Below are positions 1 through 9,144 of a DNA stretch of 64,000 bases, in pieces (position 1 is the first letter of the stretch; every line of letters starts with the position of its first letter). The notes under the pieces were generated by a model. It ran no database searches, was not told the origin of the DNA, and saw only the letters and a list, made by a program, of their open reading frames with translations. Position numbers and translations under genes: made by a program. Where the stretch lies: the NCBI RefSeq assembly GCF_032164335.1, contig NZ_CP134152.1:3906001-3970000 (forward strand). The letters run 5' to 3'. Origin of the DNA: Winslowiella toletana (lineage in GTDB: Bacteria; Pseudomonadota; Gammaproteobacteria; Enterobacterales; Enterobacteriaceae).

Positions 1-657
1 TAACGCGGAAATGCCGCAGATAAATACCCGATCGGGTAAGCCAGCCGGACGCTCGCTGGCCTTCTCAAGCTGAGTGATAAAGCGCGAATAGAGGTTTGCA
101 CGGTGCCATTCCGGATGACCAAGCTGGCGGGTATATTCAACCAGCGCCGCCCACAGCGGCGCTTGCCACAGCTGTGCCTCACCGATGCCATCAACCAATT
201 CACCTTTTTCCCAGCGGTTCAGCCAGTCAGATCGATAAACCAGATACTGGTCAAACAGGTCGGCGACCCGTGCCGCCAGCTGAAACAGCTTACGCTTATC
301 CTCGTCATCAGTGAGGTAGTGACTGAGCGCCGCGAATTCCGGACGCGTCAGCATTTCCGGCAACAGCGTCATCAGTTTCCAGCTCATGCTGGCTTTGTTA
401 AAGGCACTCTCTTTAGGAATATCCGGCAAGACGCGGACAAACATATCCCAGATAAAGCTGGCTGGCAGCGGGAATTCGATATTGGCGGCGATGCCGAACT
501 GCTCGGCCAGCGACATCTGTAACCATTGCGCCATTCCCGGGCTTTGCACCAGCACCACTTCCGACTGAAAAGGATCGCGTAACGGTTGATTCTCAATATG
601 ATAAGCCGCCAGTGATTTCAGTAAATCTAACTGGTTAGAGTGGTAAACCGTAAACAT
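1..657 (-). CDS. recC: RecC, exonuclease V gamma subunit (N-terminal 219 residues only)
   Basis: RecC is the Chi-recognising subunit of the RecBCD helicase-nuclease, which processes double-strand ends for recombination. Only the N-terminus is here; the gene runs off the left edge. Reading the minus strand from the ATG at 657 gives MFTVYHSNQLDLLKSL, followed by VLVQSPGMAQWLQMSLAEQF and FPLPASFIWDMFVRVLP, which I recognise as the conserved start of enterobacterial RecC. The frame stays open for exactly 219 codons to the window edge. The downstream neighbours ppdC, ygdB, ppdB, ppdA and thyA are in the E. coli order, which supports the call. Confidence 0.95.
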   Translation of the reverse strand, partial: MFTVYHSNQLDLLKSLAAYHIENQPLRDPFQSEVVLVQSPGMAQWLQMSLAEQFGIAANIEFPLPASFIWDMFVRVLPDIPKESAFNKASMSWKLMTLLPEMLTRPEFAALSHYLTDDEDKRKLFQLAARVADLFDQYLVYRSDWLNRWEKGELVDGIGEAQLWQAPLWAALVEYTRQLGHPEWHRANLYSRFITQLEKASERPAGLPDRVFICGISAL

Positions 658-778
658 TGTTGCTCCTGTTCAATCTTGCTGATGCGCAGCGACCGCGCCG
701 ACACTGTAACCCGTATACAGCCTGATGCAAACGCAGCTAAGCGCATTTTAACTGGCGACTTCTGTACTGATATCGCAC

Positions 779-1084
779 TCAGGGTTCACAGCGCAGCGTG
801 GTCAGCCGGGCTTCGCGCCCCAGTGAGCCGCGCGCTTGTGCCGTCAGTAACACACATCCCTCAGGCCCGCTTTGCTGCTGTAGCTCTGTCTGCCAGCCGT
901 CAGCCGCCTGCCCCTCGATGCGCTGAGCAGCATAACGCCACGCCTGTCGCTGTTGCCACTGTAAGGCGAATCCCTGTGTCAGCACACGTTGATACTGTAG
1001 CAATGCGGTTAAACTCAGGCTAAACAGCAGCAGCGCGAACAGGACCTCCGCCAGGCTAAAACCACGTTGCCGCTCAGAGCGCAT
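779..1084 (-). CDS. ppdC: PpdC, prepilin peptidase-dependent minor pseudopilin
   Basis: Type IV pilus/type II secretion-like minor pseudopilin. The N-terminus RGFSLAEVLFALLLFSLSL is a class III (prepilin) leader: a short basic leader, Gly-Phe cleavage site, Glu at +5, then a hydrophobic helix. I chose the Met at 1084 (MRSERQRGFSLAEV), which leaves an 11-nt overlap with the end of ygdB; an upstream Met at 1105 would add seven residues. A Cys pair in the C-terminal part (EGCVLL, TLRCEP) may form a disulfide. It is the last gene of the ppdA-ppdB-ygdB-ppdC set. The processing peptidase is not in this window, and in E. coli the role of this operon is poorly defined. Confidence 0.85.
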   Translation of the reverse strand: MRSERQRGFSLAEVLFALLLFSLSLTALLQYQRVLTQGFALQWQQRQAWRYAAQRIEGQAADGWQTELQQQSGPEGCVLLTAQARGSLGREARLTTLRCEP

Positions 1085-1511
1085 TGGGGATGCAGCCTGT
1101 CGCATTGCTCAGCGGGCAGAAATCAATCCAGCCGTGAGCTAACCGGCGCACCTGTCGCCCACCGTCTGGCGCATCCTCAACCCATTGCCAGTGGACAATC
1201 GGTTGATGGTTGCTGGTAAGCAGCTGGCCGCGCAGCAGGCCACGCTGCGGATGAAGTCGATTAAAACAGGCATGCCACATCTGCTGTAATTCACTCTGGC
1301 AGTGCCAGCCGTCACTGACGGGCCATGACAACTGGCTTCCCCACGCCAGTGCCGCCTGCGCGGCATAAAATTCAATGATGTGCTGGCGTTCATCCGCCAC
1401 CAGCGACAGTGAAGCCGCAAGCTGCTGACGGGTAGCGTTCAGCAGCGCAGTACCTAACAGTAGTATCATCACGACCATGGTTAACGCCCCACTTCCCTGT
1501 TGCTGCCTCAT
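1074..1511 (-). CDS. ygdB: YgdB family protein (DUF2509), pseudopilin operon
   Basis: Protein of 145 residues from the ATG at 1511, with one N-terminal hydrophobic helix (ALTMVVMILLLGTALLNA) preceded by MRQQQGSG. This resembles the PilX/GspK-like minor components that accompany pseudopilins. The start is set by an ATGA overlap: the ATG at 1511-1509 overlaps the TGA of ppdB at 1510-1508, which indicates translational coupling. The rest carries Cys and Trp residues (WHCQSELQQMWHACF) typical of the YgdB family. Function is not established. Assignment rests on the E. coli gene order and the N-terminal helix. Confidence 0.8.
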   Translation of the reverse strand: MRQQQGSGALTMVVMILLLGTALLNATRQQLAASLSLVADERQHIIEFYAAQAALAWGSQLSWPVSDGWHCQSELQQMWHACFNRLHPQRGLLRGQLLTSNHQPIVHWQWVEDAPDGGRQVRRLAHGWIDFCPLSNATGCIPNAL

Positions 1512-2050
1512 AGATTGATTCCGTCTATCCACTGCTCCAGTACCACGGTGCGCGCAGGAAAAACCTGCGCATAACCGCTTATTTTCAGCCTGATGGTGCG
1601 GTTATCGCGCAGCGCCTGAAATTGGCTGACGGTAACAAAGCGCGGATCGTTAAGGCGCTCCCAGCCGGAGCTGTCACAGCTGGTGACGCCACGCTGCATC
1701 TCGATACTGTCGTTACGCCAGCGATAGCCGTAAAATTCGCTGTCCGCGTGGGTACTCTCCTCCCACCGTCCGTTGCTGTTTTCATCCCATTTAATCAGTA
1801 AACATTGCCCGTTAGCGGCAATTTGCAGCCCGTCTCCGCTGCACTGCCCATTGCAGTAACCGGCGCGGCGCACCGCTTTCTCCAGCGTCATCATCATCTG
1901 CTGTAACTCCTCTTCCAGACGCAATTGCGCCAGCAGCTGCAAATTCTGCCCGTGTAACTGCGGTAACAGCCGGACTGCTCCCAGCATTAATACGCCGCAG
2001 ATCGCCATGGCGATCAGCATTTCAGTCAGGCTGAATCCGGCATTTTTCAC
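1508..2050 (-). CDS. ppdB: PpdB, prepilin peptidase-dependent minor pseudopilin
   Basis: Minor pseudopilin of about 180 residues. The N-terminus VKNAGFSLTEMLIAMAI shows the prepilin signature (Gly-Phe, Glu at +5, hydrophobic helix). The longest open frame starts at 2119, but I choose the GTG at 2050-2048 because it overlaps the TGA of ppdA (2049-2047) as GTGA, and it matches where E. coli PpdB begins (a short basic leader just before GFSL). The C-terminal part holds several Cys (RAGYCNGQCSGDG, TSCDSSGW) and a Trp-Asp-x-Asn-x-Asn-Gly segment seen in PpdB. It is co-transcribed with ppdA and ygdB. Confidence 0.85.
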   Translation of the reverse strand: MKNAGFSLTEMLIAMAICGVLMLGAVRLLPQLHGQNLQLLAQLRLEEELQQMMMTLEKAVRRAGYCNGQCSGDGLQIAANGQCLLIKWDENSNGRWEESTHADSEFYGYRWRNDSIEMQRGVTSCDSSGWERLNDPRFVTVSQFQALRDNRTIRLKISGYAQVFPARTVVLEQWIDGINL

Positions 2051-2520
2051 TGGCAGTTCTCCTGCTCTTCCGGTTTGCAAAGGCGAATACGCGCCCTGGC
2101 AGAGACAATTATTCGCCACTGACCAGCAGCATTAGCGAATTCAATATTGCCCGCCCGCGCCACATTACGCCGGCCGTAAAACCCCATATCCTGGGTGATA
2201 TTTATCAGCCGCACATCGTCATGGGGTGCAATCAGTTGATTACGTCGCCCCGGCTGGCATTGGTCAGCCGGCATCACCCCACTTCCCAGGCACCAGCGGG
2301 CGCCGGGCTTAAGCCACAGCACCTGATCGGCATTGTGCCAGTTGGCCCAGGCGCGCAGCTGATGGAGAAAGTGCTGAATCTGCTGGGCGGTTTCAGCCAG
2401 CCGCTGCTGCTGCTGCCAGCGCAGCCAGCCGGAAAAAGCGCTGGCGCTAAGAATGCCAACAATCACCAGCACGATCAGCAGTTCAGGTAAGGTGTAACCT
2501 TGAGCATGTTGAGTTTTCAT
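2047..2520 (-). CDS. ppdA: PpdA, prepilin peptidase-dependent major-like pseudopilin
   Basis: Pseudopilin of 157 residues, first gene of the ppdA-ppdB-ygdB-ppdC operon. The leader MKTQHAQGYTLPELLIVLVIVG has the prepilin cleavage context: Gly followed by an aromatic residue, Glu at +5, then a long hydrophobic helix. It is GspH/FimT-like in layout, with a Trp-rich middle (WLRWQQQQRL) and two C-terminal Cys (IRLCKPEEQENCQ). A 190-bp gap separates it from thyA; in E. coli thyA and ppdA are known to share transcription, which may also apply here. Confidence 0.87.
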   Translation of the reverse strand: MKTQHAQGYTLPELLIVLVIVGILSASAFSGWLRWQQQQRLAETAQQIQHFLHQLRAWANWHNADQVLWLKPGARWCLGSGVMPADQCQPGRRNQLIAPHDDVRLINITQDMGFYGRRNVARAGNIEFANAAGQWRIIVSARARIRLCKPEEQENCQ

Positions 2521-2712
2521 GACGGCTACTATTGCTGAGTAGCGAACAACAGGCGAGAGACAAAGATGCAGTGATCGGCATGCCTCGCAAAAAACGTTTT
2601 AACCTTGCAGTGGGCGGCAGTTTTTTGCGTACAGCCTTCAGAATTTATTGGGGATAACGTGGAAATTAATAAGGTGCGGTGGTCAACAGGATGACCACCG
2701 CAGGTTTCCAGA

Positions 2713-3507
2713 TTAGATCGCGACTGGCGCTTTAATTGGCGGGTGAGGATCGTAGCCCTCAATGTCGAAATCTTCAAAGCGATAATCAAATAGCGACGCA
2801 GGTTTGCGCTTAATTACCAGCTTCGGCATCGGACGCGGCTCACGCGATAGCTGCAGGTCAGTCTGTTCCAGATGATTGCTGTACAGATGGGTGTCGCCAC
2901 CGGTCCAGACAAAATCACCCACTTCCAGATCGCACTGCTGCGCCATCATATGCACCAGCAACGCATAGCTGGCGATATTAAACGGCAGGCCCAGGAACAC
3001 GTCGCAGGAACGCTGGTAAAGCTGACAGGAGAGCTTGCCATCTGCCACGTAGAACTGGAAGAAGGCGTGACAAGGTGCCAGTGCCATTTGATCCAGCTCG
3101 CCCACATTCCACGACGAAACAATAATACGCCGTGAATCCGGGTCCTGTTTCAGCTGTTCCAGCACCTTGCTGATTTGGTCAATCTGGCGACCATCAGCCG
3201 CGCCCCAGCTACGCCATTGCTTACCGTACACCGGCCCTAAATCACCGTTTTCATCCGCCCACTCATCCCAGATCGATACTTTGTTCTCTTTCAGATAAGC
3301 GGTATTGGTGTCCCCCTGCAAAAACCATAACAGCTCATGAATAATCGAGCGCAAATGGCAACGCTTGGTGGTCACCAGCGGAAAGCCTTCCTGCAGGTTG
3401 AAACGCATCTGATGGCCAAAAATCGACAGCGTGCCGGTGCCGGTGCGATCGTTTTTCGCTGTGCCCTCAGCGAGCACTTTCTGCATTAAATCCAGATACT
3501 GTTTCAT
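2713..3507 (-). CDS. thyA: Thymidylate synthase
   Basis: Converts dUMP to dTMP with methylene-tetrahydrofolate as methyl donor and reductant, for DNA synthesis in the cytosol. It is 264 residues, the same length as E. coli ThyA. The nucleophile Cys146 is in [12 protein letters not shown]; the phosphate-binding Arg region [11 protein letters not shown] and the nucleotide-recognition region LPFNIASYA are intact. The start at 3507 lies only 6 nt from the lgt stop, so it is coupled to lgt as in other enterics. Confidence 0.97.
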   Translation of the reverse strand: MKQYLDLMQKVLAEGTAKNDRTGTGTLSIFGHQMRFNLQEGFPLVTTKRCHLRSIIHELLWFLQGDTNTAYLKENKVSIWDEWADENGDLGPVYGKQWRSWGAADGRQIDQISKVLEQLKQDPDSRRIIVSSWNVGELDQMALAPCHAFFQFYVADGKLSCQLYQRSCDVFLGLPFNIASYALLVHMMAQQCDLEVGDFVWTGGDTHLYSNHLEQTDLQLSREPRPMPKLVIKRKPASLFDYRFEDFDIEGYDPHPPIKAPVAI

Positions 3508-3513
3508 TTTTCC

Positions 3514-4386
3514 TCACGAAATTTGTTGCTGCGGGCGACGACGATACGCCCAAATCATCATGATCACGCCGGCCAGAACCATCGGAATCGACAAAATTTG
3601 TCCCATGCTGATGACGTTATCAAACAGGCCGAGCTGAGCATCCGGCTGGCGGAAGAACTCGATAAAACTGCGGAATGCGCCATAACCGATCAGGAACAGA
3701 CCTGAGACCGCGCCCATCGGACGTGGCTTACGAATAAACAGGTTGAGAATGATAAACAGCACCACCCCTTCCAGCAGCAGTTCGTACACCTGCGAAGGAT
3801 GACGCGGCAGCACACCGTAAGTTGCCAGTAGCGATTGCCATTCAGGATGGCTGGCGACCAGCGCCACATCTTCGCCACGAGAACCTGGAAACAGCATCGC
3901 CCATGGCAGATCAGGTGCCACACGGCCCCACAGTTCGCCATTAATAAAGTTGCCCAGGCGACCCGCACCGAGACCAAACGGGATCAGCGGAGCAATAAAA
4001 TCAGCCACCTGGAAGAAGTTACGTTTGGTGCGGCGGGCAAACCAGATCATTACGCAGATCACGCCAATCAGGCCGCCGTGGAACGACATACCGCCATCCC
4101 AGACTTTAAACAGATACAGCGGGTTATCGAGGAACAGCGGCATGTTGTAGAACAATACATAGCCGATGCGGCCGCCAAGGAACACGCCGAGGAAACCAGC
4201 ATACAGCAGGTTTTCCACTTCCTCTTTTTTCCAGCCGCTGCCTGGTTTGTTGGCACGGCGCACCGCCAGCCACATTGCAAAAACAAAGCCGACCAGGTAC
4301 ATCAGGCCGTACCAGTGTAGGGAAACCGGCCCGATGGAAAAAATCACCGGATCGAATTGCGGGAAAGCCAGGTAGCCGTTATTCAT
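3514..4386 (-). CDS. lgt: Phosphatidylglycerol-prolipoprotein diacylglyceryl transferase
   Basis: Inner-membrane enzyme that adds diacylglycerol to the lipobox Cys of prolipoproteins, the first step of lipoprotein maturation. It is 290 residues with about seven membrane helices. The Lgt signature [16 protein letters not shown] carries the essential Arg143, and His103 is in MSFHGG. The N-terminus [20 protein letters not shown] is the standard enteric start. It lies immediately upstream of thyA (6 nt). Likely substrates in this window are the lipoproteins YgdR and the protease at 37018. Confidence 0.97.
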   Translation of the reverse strand: MNNGYLAFPQFDPVIFSIGPVSLHWYGLMYLVGFVFAMWLAVRRANKPGSGWKKEEVENLLYAGFLGVFLGGRIGYVLFYNMPLFLDNPLYLFKVWDGGMSFHGGLIGVICVMIWFARRTKRNFFQVADFIAPLIPFGLGAGRLGNFINGELWGRVAPDLPWAMLFPGSRGEDVALVASHPEWQSLLATYGVLPRHPSQVYELLLEGVVLFIILNLFIRKPRPMGAVSGLFLIGYGAFRSFIEFFRQPDAQLGLFDNVISMGQILSIPMVLAGVIMMIWAYRRRPQQQIS

Positions 4387-4502
4387 CTGTCACCATAAAA
4401 TTTTCTGCCCTGAATGGCGGGTTGACTCTGATTTGAGGCTGCGAATCATAGCACAGCCCTAAATTGAGCGATCCCGATAACTGTAATTTAATACAACCGC
4501 CG

Positions 4503-6749
4503 TTAACGGCCACCGCGAATTAAACCGCCTAATCCACGCTGCTCCATAAACGCGGATACCCGCTGGCGTACTTCTCCGGCGGTTTGTGCCTGCAGGCACT
4601 CGGAGGCCAGTCTTTGCGCTTCTTCGCGGTCGATATGCCGCAGCAGATATTTAACCCGCGCCACATTGCGGCCGTTCATGCTGAGATGGTGATAACCGAG
4701 GCCGATAAGCAGCATTACGCACATCGGGTCACCAGCCATTTCACCACACAAACAGAGTTCAACGCCGGCACGCTCAGCCTGCTGAGCAATATTCTGTAAA
4801 GCATGCAGCATCGCCGGGTGCAGGCTGTCGTAGAGGCTGGCAACCCGGGTATTATTGCGATCGACCGCCAACAGATACTGAGTCAGATCGTTAGTGCCCA
4901 CCGAGACAAAATCAACCCGTGACGACAAATGCGGGATCATATACAGCATGGATGGCACTTCGATCATAATGCCGATGCGCGGTTGTGGGATTGGATATCC
5001 CAGCATCTCTTCGACCTCACGACCGGCACGCTCAATTAGCCGTTTAGCATCATCGATCTCATCAATGCTGGTGATCATCGGTAACAAAATGCTCAGGTTG
5101 CCGGTTGCCACATTGGCACGCAGCATCGCGCGCACCTGGATCAGGAAGATTTCCGGCTGATCGAGCGTCAGGCGAATACCGCGCCAGCCAAGACAGGGAT
5201 TCTCTTCACTGATCGGCATATAAGGCAGCTGTTTGTCAGCACCGATATCCAGCGTGCGCAGCGTCACCGGCTTATTGAGAAACAGTTGCAGCATGCCCTG
5301 ATACTGGGCCACCTGCTCTTCTTCTGACGGAAAGCCGCTGTGCAGCATAAACGGAATTTCGGTGCGATAGAGGCCAACGCCGTCCACCCAGCTACCCAGT
5401 GCCTGCTCATGCTCCGCGCTCAGACCGGCATTCAGCATCACCTGAACCCGCTCTCCGCTCTTTAATTCACCCTGCTGTTCAACCAGGTCCTCAGCCGTTT
5501 TGCTGAGCGCATTCTCTTCGCTGATCAGCCGCTGATACTCCTGCACCAGCACCGGCTCAGGATCGATCAGCAGCTCACCGCGATAGCCATCAACGATCAA
5601 TAAACGCTTGTTCAGCTGTTCAGGCTGAATATCAGCGCCCATCACCGTCGGAATGCCCATCGCGCGCACCAGAATCGCGGCATGGGAATTGGCTGCGCCA
5701 TCGCGCACCACGACGCCTGCCAGGCGATCCTGCGGCAGCTCCGCCAGTGTCGTCGCGGTCAGTTCATCAGCCACCAGCACAAAGCGCTCTGGCCAGGCAT
5801 TGGTGCCTTGCAGGCTGTCGTCCAGGTGAAACAGCAGCCGCTGCCCCAGCACCCGCAGATCGCCGGCGCGCTCGCGCAGATAGTTGTCCTGCAAGCTGGC
5901 GAACTGCGCGGCAAATTTCTCAATCACGGTTTTGACCGCCCACTCAGCCACCGAGCCGCGATCAATTTCAGCAAACAGATCGTTTTTCAGTCGGGCGTCG
6001 GTCAACAGATGCGAGTAGAGATCGAAGATCGCCGCGCTCTCTTTCTGCGCGCTGGCGGTAAAGCGTTTGCTGAAGCGACGGAATTCACTCGCGGCTTCGC
6101 TCATTGCCAATAGCAGGCGCTCGCGCTCGCGGTGGGTATCCAGCGTTGAGGCGGCAGAAACCTGATCGAGTGACGGCTGAGTGACATCTACCCATCCCGG
6201 TGCCACCGCCACGCCGGGTGCGGCCGCCAGCGCTTTAATCCGCGTCTGGCGAAACTGTCCAAACAGCTGATGCAGCTGCGATTGTGACAGGATAGCAGCC
6301 ATCTGAGTGGCAAGGGTAACCAGGAAGGATTCTTCGCTCTCGTCGAATTGACGATGCTCACGCTGCTGGACCACCAGCACGCCGAGTAACTGGCGACGCG
6401 TGATAATAGGCACGCCGAGGAAGGAGCGAAAACGCTCCTCTTTAACCGCGGGCACATATTTAAAGCTGGGATGTTTTTGCGCATCGGCGAGGTTAATCGG
6501 CTCAGCCAGACGCCCGACTAAGCCGACGATACCTTCATCAAATGCAAGGGCGACCGTACGCCCGCGCGGCTTTTTTAGCCCGCGCGTCGCCATCAGGTAG
6601 TAGCAGCGACGATCGTGGTCAGCGAGATAAACCGAGCAGACCTCAGTGTCCATCGCAAAACAAATCTCGTTGACCAGAATCTCAAGAGATTCACTTAATC
6701 GCGGCGCCCCCGCTACTTTCTCAACAATATCGCGCAACTGAGTGAGCAT
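4503..6749 (-). CDS. ptsP: PtsP (EI-Ntr), phosphoenolpyruvate-protein phosphotransferase
   Basis: First enzyme of the nitrogen PTS: it autophosphorylates from PEP and passes phosphate to NPr (PtsO) and EIIA-Ntr (PtsN). It is 748 residues, like E. coli PtsP. Domains in order: GAF sensor at about 1-160, PEP-utilising N-terminal region with the phosphohistidine domain at about 170-400 (active His356 in DGAANSHAAIL), and the PEP-binding TIM barrel at about 410-730 (GVGLYRTEIPFM, SVGTNDLTQYLLAVDRNN, catalytic Cys in LCLCGEMAGDP). rppH lies 12 nt upstream in the same direction, as in E. coli. Confidence 0.97.
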   Translation of the reverse strand: MLTQLRDIVEKVAGAPRLSESLEILVNEICFAMDTEVCSVYLADHDRRCYYLMATRGLKKPRGRTVALAFDEGIVGLVGRLAEPINLADAQKHPSFKYVPAVKEERFRSFLGVPIITRRQLLGVLVVQQREHRQFDESEESFLVTLATQMAAILSQSQLHQLFGQFRQTRIKALAAAPGVAVAPGWVDVTQPSLDQVSAASTLDTHRERERLLLAMSEAASEFRRFSKRFTASAQKESAAIFDLYSHLLTDARLKNDLFAEIDRGSVAEWAVKTVIEKFAAQFASLQDNYLRERAGDLRVLGQRLLFHLDDSLQGTNAWPERFVLVADELTATTLAELPQDRLAGVVVRDGAANSHAAILVRAMGIPTVMGADIQPEQLNKRLLIVDGYRGELLIDPEPVLVQEYQRLISEENALSKTAEDLVEQQGELKSGERVQVMLNAGLSAEHEQALGSWVDGVGLYRTEIPFMLHSGFPSEEEQVAQYQGMLQLFLNKPVTLRTLDIGADKQLPYMPISEENPCLGWRGIRLTLDQPEIFLIQVRAMLRANVATGNLSILLPMITSIDEIDDAKRLIERAGREVEEMLGYPIPQPRIGIMIEVPSMLYMIPHLSSRVDFVSVGTNDLTQYLLAVDRNNTRVASLYDSLHPAMLHALQNIAQQAERAGVELCLCGEMAGDPMCVMLLIGLGYHHLSMNGRNVARVKYLLRHIDREEAQRLASECLQAQTAGEVRQRVSAFMEQRGLGGLIRGGR

Positions 6750-6761
6750 AATCTGCCTGGA

Positions 6762-7289
6762 TTAACCTCTTTTACGTCGATAAGCAGGCGCATTGCGCTG
6801 CACAGAACTCTCCTGCAACGGCATTACCACACCAGAAAACTCTTTCATCACGCGGCGGTAGACGTCGCGTTTAAAAGAGACCACCTGGCGCACCGGATAC
6901 CAAAAACTCACCCAGCGCCAACCATCGAACTCAGGCGTGCTGCTGGTTTGCATATTGATATCCGCGTCATTACACATCAACTGCAGAAGAAACCACTTTT
7001 GTTTCTGGCCGATACAAACCGGCTTTGTGTCCCAACGCACCAAACGTTTTGGCAACTTATAACGTAACCAGTTACGGGTAGAAGCAAGAATACGGACGTC
7101 TTTCCGGTGTAAACCAACTTCTTCGAAAAGTTCGCGGTACATCGCCTGTTCCGCAGTTTCGCCAGGATTGATCCCTCCCTGTGGAAACTGCCAGGAGTGT
7201 TGTCCATAACGTCTGGCCCACAACACTTGTCCCTGCTTGTTACAGATTACGATACCAACATTCGGGCGGTAGCCATCATCATCGATCAC
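6762..7289 (-). CDS. rppH: RNA pyrophosphohydrolase
   Basis: Nudix hydrolase that removes pyrophosphate from 5'-triphosphorylated RNAs and so starts RNase E-dependent decay. It is 175 residues. The Nudix box spans residues about 38-60 ([20 protein letters not shown] followed by VGL) with all metal-binding Glu residues. The start [17 protein letters not shown] is typical. It shares an operon with ptsP (12-nt gap). Its 5' side faces a long AT-rich, DnaA-box-containing gap. Confidence 0.97.
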   Translation of the reverse strand: MIDDDGYRPNVGIVICNKQGQVLWARRYGQHSWQFPQGGINPGETAEQAMYRELFEEVGLHRKDVRILASTRNWLRYKLPKRLVRWDTKPVCIGQKQKWFLLQLMCNDADINMQTSSTPEFDGWRWVSFWYPVRQVVSFKRDVYRRVMKEFSGVVMPLQESSVQRNAPAYRRKRG

Positions 7290-7380
7290 CGGACTACCTC
7301 AAACTAAAACTCGGATGTTCTGATTGTTTCATACTCCTTACAGACGGTAAACCACTGGTTGCGGTGCCGAACATCGGATA

Positions 7381-7800
7381 ACAATGGGATAACTCACAGA
7401 TATCATCAAAGTTATAAACAGAGACCATGACAAAAAGGCGATCTTATTCACGTTTTCTGTGGATAGCTTTGTGAAGAACTCGGTACATAGCGGGATAAAA
7501 CTTTCGCCAGAGCGAAAACGAGGAAATTTTATCTTAGGAATTAACCTATATTAATCAAAATGATGATAAGGTTTATCACAGGTTAAAAAACAACATTCAG
7601 TGGTCCTGATTCGCCATCGATCGCCAACTGGTGAAAGATCGAACGCTGAAGATTTTATCCACAGATTATGCCAATAAGTTACGCACAAAATGCACTGTTC
7701 GCGCAAAAAAGCCGGTCGTCAAGGCTGTAAATCAAAACAGTGTTCTGCTGAAAAGCGACTTATCCCAGATTTCTGTGGATAACCGGGGGTAAGATCCTGT
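7381..7800. promoter_or_regulatory. DnaA-box cluster, probable DARS2-like DnaA-reactivating locus
   Basis: The 686-bp stretch between rppH and mutH contains no credible gene but holds three strong DnaA boxes: TGTGGATAG at 7458-7466, TTATCCACA at 7655-7663 and TGTGGATAA at 7774-7782. Weaker relatives are TTATCACAG at 7573 and TTATCCCAG at 7760. E. coli DARS2, which regenerates ATP-DnaA from ADP-DnaA, lies in this same mutH-rppH (ygdP) gap. The conserved location plus the boxes is the basis of the call. I could not place the IHF and Fis sites with confidence. The rppH promoter must also lie in the left part. Confidence 0.75.
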
Positions 7801-7975
7801 TCATTGTCGATGACAACATGGTAAAACCTCAGCCGGCTGATCCATTCTTGGGTTTAGAGTGGCATAAAAAATCATGTGTAATCATGCTATTATTCCTGTT
7901 TTACACAATCAGACCGCTGCATAAATACTATCACGTAACATCTGTTTGTTTTTTAACCTAATCGCAGGAACTGAG

Positions 7976-8662
7976 ATGGCCGTTGATTTTTCCCCTGTTA
8001 CTCCCCCTGACGACGAAGCCACGCTGTTGGCACGCGCGCAATCATTAGCGGGCTATACACTGGGTGAACTGGCTATTCGGGCGCAGTTAGCAATTCCGGC
8101 GAATCTGAAACGTGATAAAGGCTGGGTCGGTACTTTGCTGGAGATTCATCTGGGAGCCAATGCCGGCAGCAAACCCGAGCAGGATTTCGCCGATATCGGC
8201 GTTGAACTGAAAACGATCCCGATTGACAGTTTGGGTCGTCCGCTGGAAACCACTTTCGTCTGCGTTGCCCCACTGACCGGCAACACTGGCGTGACCTGGC
8301 ACAGCAGCCACGTGCGTCATAAGCTTTCGCGAGTGTTATGGATCCCGGTGGAAGGCGACCGCGCCATTCCGCTGGCCGAGCGTCGGGTAGGGGCACCGCT
8401 GCTCTGGAGCCCCAGCGCTGAAGAAGAGGAACAGTTGCAGCGTGACTGGGAAGAGTTGATGGATCTGATCGTGCTGGGCAAGGTAGAACGCATTACTGCA
8501 CGCCATGGTGAGGTGCTGCAAATCAGGCCTAAAGCCGCCAACAGTAAAGCGCTGACTGAAGGAATTGGCGAAAATGGTCAACCCATTATGACTCTGCCGC
8601 GCGGCTTCTATCTGAAAAAAACCTTTACCGGGCCGCTGCTGGCGCGCCATTTTTTGTTATAA
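7976..8662 (+). CDS. mutH: DNA mismatch repair endonuclease MutH
   Basis: Nicks the unmethylated strand at hemimethylated GATC sites after activation by MutS-MutL. I chose the ATG at 7976, preceded by AGGAA at 7966-7970, over an upstream Met at 7946; this gives 228 residues, close to E. coli MutH. The catalytic residues Asp70, Glu77 and Lys79 lie in [13 protein letters not shown]. The C-terminal part ends with the conserved [10 protein letters not shown] segment. It is transcribed away from rppH. Confidence 0.96.
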   Translation: MAVDFSPVTPPDDEATLLARAQSLAGYTLGELAIRAQLAIPANLKRDKGWVGTLLEIHLGANAGSKPEQDFADIGVELKTIPIDSLGRPLETTFVCVAPLTGNTGVTWHSSHVRHKLSRVLWIPVEGDRAIPLAERRVGAPLLWSPSAEEEEQLQRDWEELMDLIVLGKVERITARHGEVLQIRPKAANSKALTEGIGENGQPIMTLPRGFYLKKTFTGPLLARHFLL

Positions 8663-8772
8663 ATTGTAAGTAGTGCGGGTTATCACATTTCAGAAAGTTG
8701 CGATTAACGTCTCAGCCAAATAAGTTTATTACTACACTGGTAAACTGACGAAAACACAGCGGGAGAACATGG

Positions 8773-8982
8773 ATGAAGTGGATGTTAAGTGCAGTCGCAG
8801 CCGCAATGCTGGTTAGCGGTTGCAGCAGTGATTATGTAATGGCGACTAAAGATGGCAATATGATTATGACCGAAGGCAAGCCGGTTATCGATAAAGAGAC
8901 CGGACTGGTAAAATATGTTGATCAGTCAGGTCATGAAGTTCAGATCAACGGCGACGAAGTTTCCACCATTATCGAGCGTTAA
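8773..8982 (+). CDS. ygdR: YgdR/YgdI-family small outer lipoprotein (DUF903)
   Basis: Small lipoprotein of 69 residues. The signal peptide [17 protein letters not shown] ends in a lipobox with Cys17; the mature part ([20 protein letters not shown] and on) is the YgdI/YgdR SH3-like DUF903 domain. A GGGAG ribosome-binding site at 8761-8765 sits 7 nt before the ATG. In E. coli ygdQ (a TerC-like membrane protein) lies between mutH and ygdR; it is absent here, leaving only about 110 bp. Function is unknown. Confidence 0.9.
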   Translation: MKWMLSAVAAAMLVSGCSSDYVMATKDGNMIMTEGKPVIDKETGLVKYVDQSGHEVQINGDEVSTIIER

Positions 8983-9144
8983 TCCTGCTTAATGTTACCT
9001 GCTGCGGCATCATCGGTGATGCAGCAGGCTCTCCACCAGCCTTACAGGCAAAATGCACACTTCCCCCTCTGCGCTGCCACGGTTATAGTCAAAAATGCGT
9101 TAATTCGTTTTACCCTTTCCAAAATGAAAAAAGGAAGCCGGCAA

